A stretch of 64,000 bases of DNA from Fibrivirga algicola (GCF_011742925.1 NZ_WAEL01000003.1:310001-374000), one strand, 5' to 3'. Counted from the stretch's first letter, positions 1-10,147 are shown. Notes: generated by a model from the letters alone, not told the origin. Made by a program: numbers and translations.

Positions 1-33
1 CCGAAGGGCTATTTTGATGTAGTTTCTTAGCAT
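1..33 (-). CDS. Start of another FtsX/MacB-type permease (partial)
   Basis: The first 33 bases read on the minus strand as MLRNYIKIALR, the same opening found in the complete permeases to the right (MLRNYVKIALR at 5007, MLQNYIKIAFR at 18420). The ATG is at 33 and the rest lies beyond the left edge. It follows the 102-2528 gene after a 68-base hairpin gap, so the permease array goes on leftwards. Only 11 codons are visible; the call rests on similarity to the neighbours. Confidence 0.75.
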   Translation of the reverse strand, partial: MLRNYIKIALR

Positions 34-43
34 GGGGCTGGGG

Positions 44-99
44 GCGAAGGGCTGGGGTAGCTGACGCGGGAGCGATATCCCGAGCCCCCGGCCCTTCGC
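44..99. repeat. Intergenic hairpin, permease-type
   Basis: Arms of 14 bases (44-57 and 86-99), with one wobble difference, flank a loop containing GCTGACGCGGGAGCGATA, a variant of the loop in other permease gaps. The right arm ends three bases before the stop codon of the next gene. Confidence 0.7.
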
Positions 100-101
100 A
101 T

Positions 102-2528
102 TTATTCCGATCGTAAACTTTTCACCGGATTCATCAACGCGGCTTTGATACTTTGAAAACTCACTGTGGCCAGAGCAATGGCGATAGCCGACAGACCGAC
201 CACGACAAACACCCAGGGGCTGATGTCGATGCGGTGCGAATAATTGGCTAACCAGGTTTGCATACCGAACCACGCCAGCGGCACGGCAATGAGCAGGGCG
301 ATCAGGACCAGCTTCACGAAGTCGCGGGAGAGCAACAGGACGATGCTGGGAATGGTGGCGCCCATTACTTTCCGAATGCCGATCTCCTTCGTCCGCTGTT
401 CAATCATCAGCAGAGCGATGGCAAACAAACCGATACACGATAGCAGAATGGCCACGCCCGACGCCAGGCTTAACACCTGCGACAGCTGGGCTTCGTTCTC
501 GTACCACTCGTCCACATTTTTATCCAGGAACGTACCCAGGAACTCTGCCTGCGGGGCCACCTCTGTCCAAACTTTTTTCAGCCGCTCCATCGACCCGGCC
601 AGGCTTTGCGGGGCCATCCGGACAAAGACGTAGCGGATGGTCTCGGTATTCGATATGTGCAACGTGATCGGGTTCGCCTTGTCCGATAGCGAGTAAAGCC
701 GAAAATCGGGCACGACGCCGATGATCTGCTGCTTGGTTCTCGTTGTGTCGCCATCGTCGCCCAGCAACGTACCTACGGGGTTGGCCATGCCCATCATCTT
801 CGCCATACTCTGCGTGATGATGACTCGATTCGTAGAATCGCTGGCGTAAGCCCGGTCGAAATCGCGACCGGCAACTGGCTTGATTTTCAAGGTTTTCAGG
901 TAGTCGAAATCAACCAGCAACAAGTCGCTCGTGATGTCCCGGCCCTTGAACGTGTAGCCAACTGTGCTTCTGGAGCTGACCCGGTCTTTGCCTTTGCCCA
1001 GGTTGACGTCCGTTCCCGTAATAGATAGCACCGTGGGGTCATTGGCCAGCTTGTTTCGCAGCCGTTGCAGTACCTGACGGCCGTTCACTTGCGTGCCTAC
1101 CGGAATACTGATCACCTGCTCTTTATCGAAACCGAGCGGTCCCTGTCGCAGATAACCCACCTGCTGAAACGCAATAATGGTGCAGCAAACCAGCAGGCAG
1201 GATAACGCAAACTGGGTCACGATGAGCGCGTTGCGTAACACCCCCGGCCGCTTCGTCGACACGCTTCCTTTCAGCACCTCAATGGTGTTGAACTTCGCCA
1301 TTTGCCAGGCTGGGTACCCTCCCGCAATCAGCGTAACGAGCAAAACAACGAACAGCACCAAGCCGACAAAGCCCGGCTGCAGTAAGTAATCGACTTTTAG
1401 CTTAGCGCCGAACTGTGCGTTGAACGCCGGCATCAGCAGATACATCAGCATGGCTCCAAACAGGAAGCCGATGACGCAGATCAGGCCCGATTCGCTCCAG
1501 ATCTGAACAAACAAGCTACTCTTCAACGCGCCCAGCGATTTCCGAACCCCCACCTCACGCGCCCGGGTAAACGACCGGGCAACGCTCAGGTTGATGAAGT
1601 TGATCGAGGCAATGGCCAGAATGAAAAACGCCATGCCCAGCAGCACGTAGATAATGGCAACGGGCGTTCCCCGGCTATCGCTCATCTCGCGGTTGAAATG
1701 CACGTTGGCGAGCTTCTGCAACCGCAGAGCAAACACATCGCCACGCGCATCAGGCTGCGCCTTTTTCTTCATCAACCCATCAATCTGACTTTGAAAATAT
1801 TTCTGAGTGAAGGGTTTCAGCCGACTTTCAAACGCTGCCTGATCGACCTGCGCCGGGAGCTTGATGAATACGGAATGCGAATTATCCGTCCAGTTGTCTT
1901 TGCCTTGCTGATACATCGATGCGTTCTCGATCCGTACCAGCGCATCGAATCTAACCGATGAATTATCAGGTACGTCCTTCAGCACGCCCACCACCACGTA
2001 GTCTTTCTGACTGCCGATGCTACCGATTTTTAGTCGTTTCCCCACCGCGTCGGTCGTACCAAATAAGTCAGTCGCCATATTTTCGCTGATGACAACGTTA
2101 CTCAGCTCGCGCAGGGCTGATTCCCGGTTGCCGGTGAGCAATGAAAACGAGAAGATGTTCAGAAAATCAGGGTCGGTGAAGTTAATCAGCTTATCGAAGT
2201 ACTTGCCGTTTACCTCGACCAGACTCTTCCGCCCCGCTACGATGCGGGCGGCCTGTACATCGGGGAAATCAGCCTTGAGCGCTGCGGTCAGCGGCAACGG
2301 CATCGACCCGTTCTTAGTCGGACTCTCCGGATCGTTGGCGAACAGGTACGTCTGGAATATCCGGTCGCCGTCTTTATGAAAGGAATCATACGTCAGGTGC
2401 AGATAGGCCGTCAGCAGCAGGAAGACAGTAATGCAAAAAGCCACGCCAAGGCCCAGCACGTTGATGGCGGCGTAACCCCGGCTACGCCACAGCGTCCGGA
2501 AAGCGATTTTGAGATAGTTTTTTAGCAT
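102..2528 (-). CDS. ABC transporter permease, double-FtsX MacB type
   Basis: An 808-residue inner-membrane permease, fourth complete gene of the operon that starts at 10004. The layout is an N-terminal membrane segment (about residues 20-42), a periplasmic MacB_PCD-like domain, a three-segment FtsX block with REVGVRKSLGA, a second periplasmic domain, and a second FtsX block with KEIGIRKVMGA. It ends in NPVKSLRSE. An open frame runs up to 2603, but the first 25 codons lie in the intergenic hairpin. The ATG at 2528 gives the family start MLKNYLKIAFR and is preferred. No ATPase domain is present, so it must borrow a LolD/MacB-type ATPase. Substrate unknown; family members act in envelope lipid, lipoprotein or peptide traffic and stress responses. 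Confidence 0.9.
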   Translation of the reverse strand: MLKNYLKIAFRTLWRSRGYAAINVLGLGVAFCITVFLLLTAYLHLTYDSFHKDGDRIFQTYLFANDPESPTKNGSMPLPLTAALKADFPDVQAARIVAGRKSLVEVNGKYFDKLINFTDPDFLNIFSFSLLTGNRESALRELSNVVISENMATDLFGTTDAVGKRLKIGSIGSQKDYVVVGVLKDVPDNSSVRFDALVRIENASMYQQGKDNWTDNSHSVFIKLPAQVDQAAFESRLKPFTQKYFQSQIDGLMKKKAQPDARGDVFALRLQKLANVHFNREMSDSRGTPVAIIYVLLGMAFFILAIASINFINLSVARSFTRAREVGVRKSLGALKSSLFVQIWSESGLICVIGFLFGAMLMYLLMPAFNAQFGAKLKVDYLLQPGFVGLVLFVVLLVTLIAGGYPAWQMAKFNTIEVLKGSVSTKRPGVLRNALIVTQFALSCLLVCCTIIAFQQVGYLRQGPLGFDKEQVISIPVGTQVNGRQVLQRLRNKLANDPTVLSITGTDVNLGKGKDRVSSRSTVGYTFKGRDITSDLLLVDFDYLKTLKIKPVAGRDFDRAYASDSTNRVIITQSMAKMMGMANPVGTLLGDDGDTTRTKQQIIGVVPDFRLYSLSDKANPITLHISNTETIRYVFVRMAPQSLAGSMERLKKVWTEVAPQAEFLGTFLDKNVDEWYENEAQLSQVLSLASGVAILLSCIGLFAIALLMIEQRTKEIGIRKVMGATIPSIVLLLSRDFVKLVLIALLIAVPLAWFGMQTWLANYSHRIDISPWVFVVVGLSAIAIALATVSFQSIKAALMNPVKSLRSE

Positions 2529-2532
2529 AGGA

Positions 2533-2593
2533 CTTGGGGCACGGGACTTGGGGTGGCTGACGCGAGAGCAATACCCCCGCCCCAGGCCCCAAG
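2533..2593. repeat. Intergenic hairpin, permease-type
   Basis: Imperfect arms: CTTGGGGC at 2533-2540 pairs with GCCCCAAG at 2586-2593, with further G-C pairing inside. The loop holds GGCTGACGCGAGAGCAATAC, shared with the gap at 7514-7569. Confidence 0.55.
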
Positions 2594-2604
2594 CGCCATG
2601 CATT

Positions 2605-5007
2605 TTATTCCGTTCGTAACGCTTTTACCGGATTCATCAACGCGGCTTTAATGGCCTGGAAACTAACCGTCAGCAGCGCGATCGCAACGGATAACGTACC
2701 TGCCAGGGCAAAGATCCACCACGCTACGTCGACCTTATAAGCGAAGTCATTGAGCCAGGTGTTCATGGCCCACCACGCCAACGGTGAGGCAATGACAATC
2801 GCGATCAGGACCAGTTTTATGAAGTCTTTGGATAGTAAGGCGACGATACTATACACACTGGCACCTAGTACTTTCCGAACGCCGATCTCTTTCGTGCGCT
2901 GCGCCGTGGTGTAGGCAGATAATCCGAAAAGGCCCAGACAACCCAAGAAAATGGACAGGAACGCGAATACGCTGAACACCCGTCCCGTCCGCATTTCGCT
3001 GGCGTATAGGGTATTGAACTGCTCATCCATAAACTCGTATTCGAATGGCTGATCGGGCAGCAGCGATTTCCAGGTACGTTCCAGCGAGGTTATCGTATTG
3101 GCCATGTCGCCCCCGCCCACCTTAACCAACAGCACATTACCATAGCCTTCGGGGAACAGTACGATCGGACCAACCAATTGTTTCAGCGATGAAAAATGGA
3201 AATCGGCCACGACAGCTTTCACTTTGCCAGCCCGGCCATTGACGTTCATCTTCTGCCCAATGGCCTGTTGTGGGGTCCAGCCTAATTCCTTCGCGCCCGA
3301 TTCGTTGAGCAGAAACCGGTAGCGATCCAGACTGTCGACACCGGCCTGAGCGGTTCGATCCATATCGTCGATTGTCAGGTCTTCGCCCGCCACGATACGC
3401 AGGCCTGTAGCCTTCACGAATTCTTCATCGATGGGCAGACCCGTCACCATTTTCTGCTGTTTCTCGGTCATATCGGGCCGACCCATGCTGTAACCGCCAC
3501 CCACAAATACCGGTGACTCGTAAGCCATCGACACCTGCTGCACGTTGCCACTACGCTTGAACTCGCTTTTCAGCGTCCGTAGTTTGTCGGCCACCTGCTG
3601 ATTGGCGGGCAGCATCAGCACCCGGTCGCGATTGTAACCCAGCTTTTTGTGCTGAATGAAATCGAGCTGATTCCGAACTACCAGTGTGCTTACGATCAGG
3701 AAAGCGGTGATGGCGAACTGGCCCACGATCAACCCCCGTCGAAGGCTGCCACCGCCCGCCATCATCCGCCCCTGAAGCGCCCGCATCGGCTGGAAACGGG
3801 CCAGTATCCAGGCCGGATACCCGCCCGCCACCAGAGCCACCAGCACGCCAATCATCAATACGCCCATTATCCAGGCCGGCGTGAGCCAGTCAGCGGCGGT
3901 AAAATGCCGGTCAGATAATTGGTTGAACAGCGGTAACAGCAACCACGCCAGCCCAATGCCCAATAACAACGCCATGCCCGTTACCAGCACCGACTCGCCC
4001 ATGAACTGACCGAACAGTTGACCCCGCTCGGCACCCAGCACTTTCCGGACGCCTACTTCCTGCGCCCGTTCTACCGCCCGCGCCGTGGCCAGGTTGATGT
4101 AATTGACGCAGGCAATGAGCAGGATCAGCACCGAAATGATGCCGAAAATGTACACGTAGGTCAGGTCGCCATTCGGTTCAAACATCCCTTCAACTGATGA
4201 GCGAAGGTGAACCTGCCGGATGGGTTCGAGTTTGTAAGTCAGGTAATCGCCCCCTGTCATTCCCGTTTCGCCCGACTGCGATTTCATAAACGCCGGAATC
4301 TTGTCCTGCAACGCCGCAATGGCTTCGGGCGAGCGCAACAGCAGGTACGTGCCATAATTGGCCGACCACCACTCTTCGGTTTTCGACGCCCGCAACGTGG
4401 TGAACGAGGCAACCAGATCGTACTTGATCTGTGAATTGGCCGGGCTGTTGGCCACTACGCCCGTCACGGTCAGGTACTTGTCGGCAGGGCCACCCGTTTT
4501 GACTTGCAGCACCTTCCCAATCGGACTGGCCGTACCAAAATACTTAGCCGCCGTCGCTTCTGATAGCACCACGAGGTTAGGCCCCGCCAACGCCGTTTGC
4601 GGGTTCCCTTTTAGCAATGCGAACGAGAACATGGAGAAAAAGGCCGAATCGGCGTAGATCAGGTGTTTTTCGCTAAACTGTCGATCACCCAGCCGCACCA
4701 CGCCCTGCCCATTGATAAGCCGCACGCCTGTTTCAATCTCGGAGAAGCGACGGCCCAGTTCAGGCGCTACTTTGGTGCCCGTTTGGGGTGCCTGCCCCAC
4801 TTTTCCCTGGCTGCTATATTCCATCGTCACGCGAACAAGCCGGTCGGCGTTGGCGTGAAAGGCATCGTAGCTCAGCTCGTTGCGGAGGTAGGTAAACAGC
4901 AGCAGGCAGGAAGCCAGCCCGATAGCCAGCCCCAGCACATTGATGAGCGTATTGACCCGATTGCGAGCCAGATTCCGAAGGGCGATTTTAACGTAGTTGC
5001 GTAGCAT
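2605..5007 (-). CDS. ABC transporter permease, double-FtsX MacB type
   Basis: An 800-residue paralogue and third complete gene of the 10004 operon. The ATG at 5007 (MLRNYVKIALRNL) is chosen over the in-frame extension to 5082, which translates a G-rich hairpin. The first FtsX block carries QEVGVRKVLGA, the second KEIGVRKVLGASVYSIVALL, the strongest conservation in the family. Between them a periplasmic part of about 220 residues is much more divergent from its neighbours. The tail is NPVKALRTE. Divergent periplasmic domains on conserved membrane cores suggest the copies sense or handle different ligands (inference). Confidence 0.9.
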   Translation of the reverse strand: MLRNYVKIALRNLARNRVNTLINVLGLAIGLASCLLLFTYLRNELSYDAFHANADRLVRVTMEYSSQGKVGQAPQTGTKVAPELGRRFSEIETGVRLINGQGVVRLGDRQFSEKHLIYADSAFFSMFSFALLKGNPQTALAGPNLVVLSEATAAKYFGTASPIGKVLQVKTGGPADKYLTVTGVVANSPANSQIKYDLVASFTTLRASKTEEWWSANYGTYLLLRSPEAIAALQDKIPAFMKSQSGETGMTGGDYLTYKLEPIRQVHLRSSVEGMFEPNGDLTYVYIFGIISVLILLIACVNYINLATARAVERAQEVGVRKVLGAERGQLFGQFMGESVLVTGMALLLGIGLAWLLLPLFNQLSDRHFTAADWLTPAWIMGVLMIGVLVALVAGGYPAWILARFQPMRALQGRMMAGGGSLRRGLIVGQFAITAFLIVSTLVVRNQLDFIQHKKLGYNRDRVLMLPANQQVADKLRTLKSEFKRSGNVQQVSMAYESPVFVGGGYSMGRPDMTEKQQKMVTGLPIDEEFVKATGLRIVAGEDLTIDDMDRTAQAGVDSLDRYRFLLNESGAKELGWTPQQAIGQKMNVNGRAGKVKAVVADFHFSSLKQLVGPIVLFPEGYGNVLLVKVGGGDMANTITSLERTWKSLLPDQPFEYEFMDEQFNTLYASEMRTGRVFSVFAFLSIFLGCLGLFGLSAYTTAQRTKEIGVRKVLGASVYSIVALLSKDFIKLVLIAIVIASPLAWWAMNTWLNDFAYKVDVAWWIFALAGTLSVAIALLTVSFQAIKAALMNPVKALRTE

Positions 5008-5018
5008 AGGGGTTGGGA

Positions 5019-5072
5019 CGCGGGGCTTGGGGCAAGGGCAGAGCTTTTTAACCCCTGGCCCCAAGCCCCGCG
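5019..5072. repeat. Intergenic hairpin, permease-type
   Basis: Perfect 15-base arms (5019-5033 and 5058-5072) that pair CGCGGGGCTTGGGGC with its complement. The loop lacks the GGCTGACGCGAGAGC motif seen in most other gaps of this array. Confidence 0.75.
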
Positions 5073-5085
5073 CCCCATGCATTTA

Positions 5086-7503
5086 TCATTCTGATCGTAA
5101 ACTCTTCACCGGATTCATCAACGCGGCTTTTACACTTTGAAAACTGACTGTCAGCAGCGCGATACCGACAGCCAACGTACCTGCCAGGGCAAAGACCCAC
5201 CAGTCCATATCAATTTTGTAAGCAAAATCCTGTAGCCAGCGGTGCATAGCATACCAGGCAATCGGACTAGCCAGTACAATAGCAATCAGGACCAGTTTCA
5301 GGAAATCTTTCGACAGTAGCGCAATCAGGCTCGACACGCTGGCCCCCAACACCTTGCGTACACCGATTTCCTTTGTCCGTTGTTGGGCGGTGAACGTGGC
5401 CAGACCCAGCAGTCCTAAACAGGCTACCAGCACCGCCAGCAGCGTGAAAAAGCTGAAGACCTGCCCAAATCGCTCGTCGGCCCGGTATTGTTTGTCGTAG
5501 CGCTCATCCAGAAACGAGTAGTCGAAAATATCGTCGGGGAAGTACTGAGCCCATGCCTGCTTCACAATCGCGATCGCCCGAGCCGGGTTACTATCGGCTA
5601 GTTTGATCGACAATCGGCCGTTTACCTCAGGGTCGAGGCGTAGAATAAGGGGTTCGTAAGCCTCGCGAAGCGATTGCTGATGGAAGTCATCGACCACGCC
5701 GACAATCTTGAGCTTGTCGCCCCAGAAGTCGATTGTTTTACCAAGCGCTTTTTCAGGACTATCGAAACCCAGTTGCCTGACGCCGGTTCGGTTGAACAGC
5801 ACGGCGTCTTTAGCCCCCAGCTTAGGGTCGAAATTCTGTCCGGCAATCAGCTTCATGCCGAATGCGCGCGCAAAATCGTAGTCGACGCCAATCACCCGGT
5901 ATTGCTTGCCCTCTGCTTCGGGTGTGCCAGCCAGCCGGATGCCTCCCGCGTTGAACTCTACTTTTTCGCCGGGAATATTACCCGACACGGTAACACTTTT
6001 GATCGTGGCCTGCTGCAGCAGCAGTTCCTTAAACGCTTTGGTGCGCCCAATCCGCGTAGAATCGTTTGATGGCCGGCTCAGAATTAGTGTCTGTCCAATA
6101 TCGACGCCCAGATTCTGGCTCCGCATGTACTGCAATTGCCGGAACACGGTGATGGTCCCGATCAGCAGAAAGATCGACGCCGAGAACTGAACGACAACCA
6201 GCGATTTCCGTAAAAAGACATCCTTACGAAACACCTTGATACCGCTTTTCAGCACCGCTACCGGATTGAATTCCGACAGCACGAAGGCCGGATAAGCCCC
6301 CGATAAAAATGTACCGATACAGTACATGATACCCAGTGACAGCCAGAACGGAGCCGATACCACAAAAGCGTGGGTTAGCTGCTGATCGGTAAATGCATTG
6401 AACAACGGAATGGCCGCCACGATCAGCAGAAAGGCCGCGACTACCGCAATGAAATTCAGCAAGGCCGATTCAACCATAAACTGGCTGATCAGCTGGCTGC
6501 GGAACGAGCCAACCGCTTTACGCACGCCCACCTCCTTTGCCCGGCCAACGGCGCGGGCAGTTGCCAGATTGATGTAGTTGATCCAGGCAATGGCAATGAT
6601 AAAGAATGCTACGCAGAGCAGAATGTAGACCGAATTTCCGTCGCCGTTGGCACCGGCCTCAAACATCAGATGGGAGTACAAATGAATGTCTGGCAAGGCT
6701 TGCAAGTGAAGCACAAGACCACTCTCCTTCTTCGTATCAATCAGGTCTTTTTTGGCCAGAAAAGCCGGAAATTTCGCATCCAGTTTTTGCGGATCAACGC
6801 CCTGTTTTAGTACGATATATGTGAGGCACCCATCCCAGTTCCAGGCGTTAGCCAATACTTTATCTGGCTCATTTTTCGGATTCACTAGCCGCTGGAACGT
6901 ACTGAACGACAACAGGTAATCGGCTTTCAAGTGCGTATTCTGAGGAAAATCCTGATAGACGCCCGTTATCTTGACCGGAAACTCACGCTCTATCCTAATG
7001 GTCTGCCCTACCGGGCTTTTTGCACCAAATAGCCGCTTCGCCAGCGAGGTTGAAATCACGCCGGTATTCGGCTCAGCCAGCGCCGTTTTTGGGTTACCCG
7101 TCAGCAACGAATAGGAAAACACATTAAAAAATGACTCCGTGACAAACGCACCTTTTTCGACGGTTACTTTCCGGTCGTTAGCTTCCAGAAACAGGTTGTC
7201 CCGCATGTACACTTTTGTGTAGTTGTCTATCTCCTGAAATGCATCGGCCAGTTGGTTACCCACGGCGAACGGGCCACCGGCCCAGTCGGTTGAGAGTACG
7301 CCCTTCTCGTAGCGTTCTGCTTTGACCCGAAAAATACGATCGGCTTTTTCATGAAACCGGTCATAGCTCCGTTCAACATTCACGTACTGGAAAATAAGCA
7401 GCGTAGCCGCCATACCCACCGCCAATCCCGTGATGTTGATAAACGCGAAGCCCTTGTTGCGGAGCAGGTTGCGAAAAGCGATTTTGAGGTAGTTGCCTAG
7501 CAT
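5086..7503 (-). CDS. ABC transporter permease, double-FtsX MacB type
   Basis: An 805-residue paralogue and second complete gene of the 10004 operon, starting at MLGNYLKIAFRNLLRNKG (ATG at 7503). Here the frame does not extend upstream, which supports this start for the whole family. The first FtsX block has KEVGVRKAVGSFRSQL and the second KEIGVRKVLGASVSSL; the tail is NPVKSLRSE. The first periplasmic domain (about residues 45-285) is MacB_PCD-like. Seventy-one bases holding an 18-base perfect hairpin separate it from the preceding gene. Confidence 0.9.
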   Translation of the reverse strand: MLGNYLKIAFRNLLRNKGFAFINITGLAVGMAATLLIFQYVNVERSYDRFHEKADRIFRVKAERYEKGVLSTDWAGGPFAVGNQLADAFQEIDNYTKVYMRDNLFLEANDRKVTVEKGAFVTESFFNVFSYSLLTGNPKTALAEPNTGVISTSLAKRLFGAKSPVGQTIRIEREFPVKITGVYQDFPQNTHLKADYLLSFSTFQRLVNPKNEPDKVLANAWNWDGCLTYIVLKQGVDPQKLDAKFPAFLAKKDLIDTKKESGLVLHLQALPDIHLYSHLMFEAGANGDGNSVYILLCVAFFIIAIAWINYINLATARAVGRAKEVGVRKAVGSFRSQLISQFMVESALLNFIAVVAAFLLIVAAIPLFNAFTDQQLTHAFVVSAPFWLSLGIMYCIGTFLSGAYPAFVLSEFNPVAVLKSGIKVFRKDVFLRKSLVVVQFSASIFLLIGTITVFRQLQYMRSQNLGVDIGQTLILSRPSNDSTRIGRTKAFKELLLQQATIKSVTVSGNIPGEKVEFNAGGIRLAGTPEAEGKQYRVIGVDYDFARAFGMKLIAGQNFDPKLGAKDAVLFNRTGVRQLGFDSPEKALGKTIDFWGDKLKIVGVVDDFHQQSLREAYEPLILRLDPEVNGRLSIKLADSNPARAIAIVKQAWAQYFPDDIFDYSFLDERYDKQYRADERFGQVFSFFTLLAVLVACLGLLGLATFTAQQRTKEIGVRKVLGASVSSLIALLSKDFLKLVLIAIVLASPIAWYAMHRWLQDFAYKIDMDWWVFALAGTLAVGIALLTVSFQSVKAALMNPVKSLRSE

Positions 7504-7513
7504 AGGGGTTGGG

Positions 7514-7569
7514 GCGCGGGGCTTAGGGCGGCTGACGCGAGAGCAATACCCCCGCCCTAAGCCCCGCGC
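7514..7569. repeat. Intergenic hairpin, permease-type, perfect arms
   Basis: Perfect 18-base arms (7514-7531 and 7552-7569) around a 20-base loop, GCTGACGCGAGAGCAATACC. It sits between two co-directional permease genes. Confidence 0.8.
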
Positions 7570-7574
7570 ATTTA

Positions 7575-10004
7575 TTATTCAGATCGTAACGATTTCACCG
7601 GATTCATCAATGCGGCTTTTATGCTTTGGAAACTAACTGTGAGCAGGGCTACGGCCACTGCCAGCGTACCGGCAATGGCAAAGACCCACCACTGAATGTC
7701 GATTTTGTAGGCGAAGTCGGCCAGCCAGGCGTTCATGGCCCACCAGGCAATGGGGCTAGCGAGGGCAATGGCAATCAGCACCGGTTTCAGCACGTCTTTC
7801 GAGAGCAGTCCGACCACGCTGGCCACGGTAGCGCCCAGCACCTTCCGAACACCGATCTCTTTGCGGCGTTGCTCAGCCGTAAACATGGCCAGGCCAAACA
7901 GGCCCAGGCAGGCCACGAAGATGGTAAGCCCGGAAAACAGGCCCAGCACACGGCCCGTCTGTTGCTCGGCCAGGTACGTCTGCATCAGGCTTTCGTCCAG
8001 AAACGAATAGCTGAACGGCACCTCGGGCTTGAACGCGTCCCACTGCTTGTTCAGGCTGGCCAGCAATCCGCTGACATCTTTTGTTTTGGCCTTGATGATA
8101 ATCGACCCTTCGCCTTTTCCGAGCACCATCAGCAAGGGCGTAATTCGTTCGTGGAATGATTTGAAATGGAAATCCTTCACCACGCCAAGGACCCGGTAGG
8201 TCAGTCGACTACCGTCATTCTCGGTATGCGTAATGGTGTGGCCTAGCGCGTTACCCGTCCAGCCATAGGCTTTTACGGCCGTTTCGTTCAGGATCACGCC
8301 TGTTGAATCGGTCGGAAATTGCGGTGAAAAATTGCGGCCCGCTACCATCTCCATCCCCATTGTCGGAATATACCGGCCGTCGATATCGTAGCGTAGGGTA
8401 GTAATTAGCTGCGCCGAGTTATCATCGGCATACGAAATGAAGTTGTTGTTATTGGTTGGTCCGGCGGGTAAGTAGCCCGACACGCTCACATTAGCCACCC
8501 GCGAGTCCTGTTCCAGTTGTTGGCGAAAAGCCGCTTCGTTTTTACCGAGCCGCCACGCGTCGCGCAGCACCAGCACCTGGTCTTTATCGTAGCCTAGTTT
8601 GGTGTTCTGAATGAAGTTGAGCTGTTGGTAGACCACCGTAGTACCCACCATCAGCAGCATCGCGATGAAGAACTGAAACACCACCAGCCCCGACCGTACG
8701 CCAACGCCCGACCTGCCTGCCCGACTAAACGGCGTACCTCCCTTCAGCACCGCAATCGGTTTGAACGACGACAAGAAAAAAGCCGGATAACTCCCCGCCA
8801 GCAGACCAACCAACGTACCCAGCAACAAGATACCCGGCATTAGCCAGGGCGATTTCAGCCGACTCAGGCTCAATTCTTTCCCTGCCAGATCGTCGAAGAA
8901 AGGCAGGGCGATTGCTACCAGCACAACCGCTAAAATCAGCGCAACGGCCGTCAGTAGCAGCGACTCGATCAGGAACTGGCTTGTCAGGCTGGACCGTAGC
9001 GACCCCAGCACTTTCCGCACACCGACCTCTTTTCCACGTTTCGAAGCCCCGGCTGTGGATAAGTTCATAAAGTTGATGCAGGCGATTAGCAGCATGAATA
9101 CGGCAATGGCGCCGAAAATCCAGACGTATTGGATGTCCCCCCCCGCCTCCAGGTTACCCGTCGTATCGGAGTTGAGATGAATGTCGGTTAACAGGTTTAG
9201 GAATAGGCCAATCTGATTGCCTTTCTGCAGGAACTCGTTCATGGTCATGCCAAACGCTTTCTGCAATTGCGGCCCCATGTACGTGGCTACAATTTTTGGT
9301 AGTTTCGCTTCCAGTTGTTTATAATCATATCCCGTTGGCAACACCAGGTACGTATGGTATTCTGACGTCATCATCGATGTGGAGTTGGCATCGGGCGCGC
9401 CAACCATCGACGCGAAAAAGTCACCGTGGAAGTGCGAGTTGGTGGGTACGTCGTTCATTACGCCCGTTACAGTAAAGGCCATATTCCAGCTTTTCACCGT
9501 CAGCACCTTCCCAACCGGATTTTCGCGACCGAAATATTTCTCCGCCGCCGCTTGTGAGATAATCACCGTGTTTGGCTCCGATAACGCGGTTTTGGTATTG
9601 CCGGAAACGAGCGGTAACGTGAATACCTCGAAGAAGTTAGGGTCAACGTAGGCGAAGCGTTCGTTCGGAAATGATTTTTCGCCGTAGGTCACCAGCGATG
9701 GCCAGGCCGCACGTAATCGGGTGGCGGCTTCTACTTCCGGGTAGTTCGCTTTCAGGATTTGCGCTACGGGCGGCATCACATGCGCCTCCCGAATCTTCTG
9801 CCCGTTGATCGACGCCCGGAATACAACCCGGACTATGCGATCAGCTTTCTCGTTATAACGGTCGTAGCTCAGTTCATCGAGAATAAACAGGCCGATGAGC
9901 AGACACGTACCCAGCCCAATTGCCAGACCAACGATGTTGATCGCCGAGAAGGCTTTATTGCGGATCAGATTCCGCCAGGCGATTTTAAGATGGTTCTGGA
10001 ACAT
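7575..10004 (-). CDS. ABC transporter permease, double-FtsX MacB type (operon leader)
   Basis: An 809-residue paralogue and the promoter-proximal gene of the left operon (10004 to beyond the window). The start MFQNHLKIAWRNL is at 10004. It has KEVGVRKVLGSLRSSL in the first FtsX block and KEIGVRKVLGATVASV in the second, and ends NPVKSLRSE. About 110 bases upstream lies a GTCCGCATTCGGAC palindrome, with a sigma-54-like -24/-12 element between it and the gene, so the operon is probably switched on by an NtrC-type activator (inference). The divergent neighbour at 10323 encodes a lipoprotein esterase. Confidence 0.92.
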   Translation of the reverse strand: MFQNHLKIAWRNLIRNKAFSAINIVGLAIGLGTCLLIGLFILDELSYDRYNEKADRIVRVVFRASINGQKIREAHVMPPVAQILKANYPEVEAATRLRAAWPSLVTYGEKSFPNERFAYVDPNFFEVFTLPLVSGNTKTALSEPNTVIISQAAAEKYFGRENPVGKVLTVKSWNMAFTVTGVMNDVPTNSHFHGDFFASMVGAPDANSTSMMTSEYHTYLVLPTGYDYKQLEAKLPKIVATYMGPQLQKAFGMTMNEFLQKGNQIGLFLNLLTDIHLNSDTTGNLEAGGDIQYVWIFGAIAVFMLLIACINFMNLSTAGASKRGKEVGVRKVLGSLRSSLTSQFLIESLLLTAVALILAVVLVAIALPFFDDLAGKELSLSRLKSPWLMPGILLLGTLVGLLAGSYPAFFLSSFKPIAVLKGGTPFSRAGRSGVGVRSGLVVFQFFIAMLLMVGTTVVYQQLNFIQNTKLGYDKDQVLVLRDAWRLGKNEAAFRQQLEQDSRVANVSVSGYLPAGPTNNNNFISYADDNSAQLITTLRYDIDGRYIPTMGMEMVAGRNFSPQFPTDSTGVILNETAVKAYGWTGNALGHTITHTENDGSRLTYRVLGVVKDFHFKSFHERITPLLMVLGKGEGSIIIKAKTKDVSGLLASLNKQWDAFKPEVPFSYSFLDESLMQTYLAEQQTGRVLGLFSGLTIFVACLGLFGLAMFTAEQRRKEIGVRKVLGATVASVVGLLSKDVLKPVLIAIALASPIAWWAMNAWLADFAYKIDIQWWVFAIAGTLAVAVALLTVSFQSIKAALMNPVKSLRSE

Positions 10005-10042
10005 GAGATGCAGGCGCGTGCCATTTATTGACTAAGCCTCAT

Positions 10043-10057
10043 CCAAATCCAGTACCG
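10043..10057 (-). promoter_or_regulatory. Candidate sigma-54 -24/-12 promoter
   Basis: Read on the minus strand it is CGGTACTGGATTTGG, with GG and TTGG spaced like -24 and -12 (consensus TGGCACG-N4-TTGC). The match is partial. Its upstream edge lies 55 bases from the palindrome at 10112, nearly the same spacing as at 21664 and 49491, and this is the main support. Confidence 0.45.
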
Positions 10058-10111
10058 TAAATTCAATCGATTGATAATCAACACGCTAAAATCAACATTT
10101 CCTTTTCTGCT

Positions 10112-10147
10112 GTCCGCATTCGGACGTTTTGATTTATAAGCGGACAA
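10112..10147. promoter_or_regulatory. Palindromic activator site (UAS-like)
   Basis: GTCCGCATTCGGAC (10112-10125) is an inverted repeat. Fifteen bases on, AGCGGACAA (10139-10147) gives another half site. The same 14-mer recurs at 49560 and 50811, and a variant at 21731, each upstream of a minus-strand envelope gene. Confidence 0.6.

Noticed and set aside
10007-10021. TGGCACG stretch next to the permease start at 10004 as a -24 element
   Set aside because: It lies within 17 bases of the ATG and has the wrong spacing to a -12 GC. The element at 10043 has the better position.
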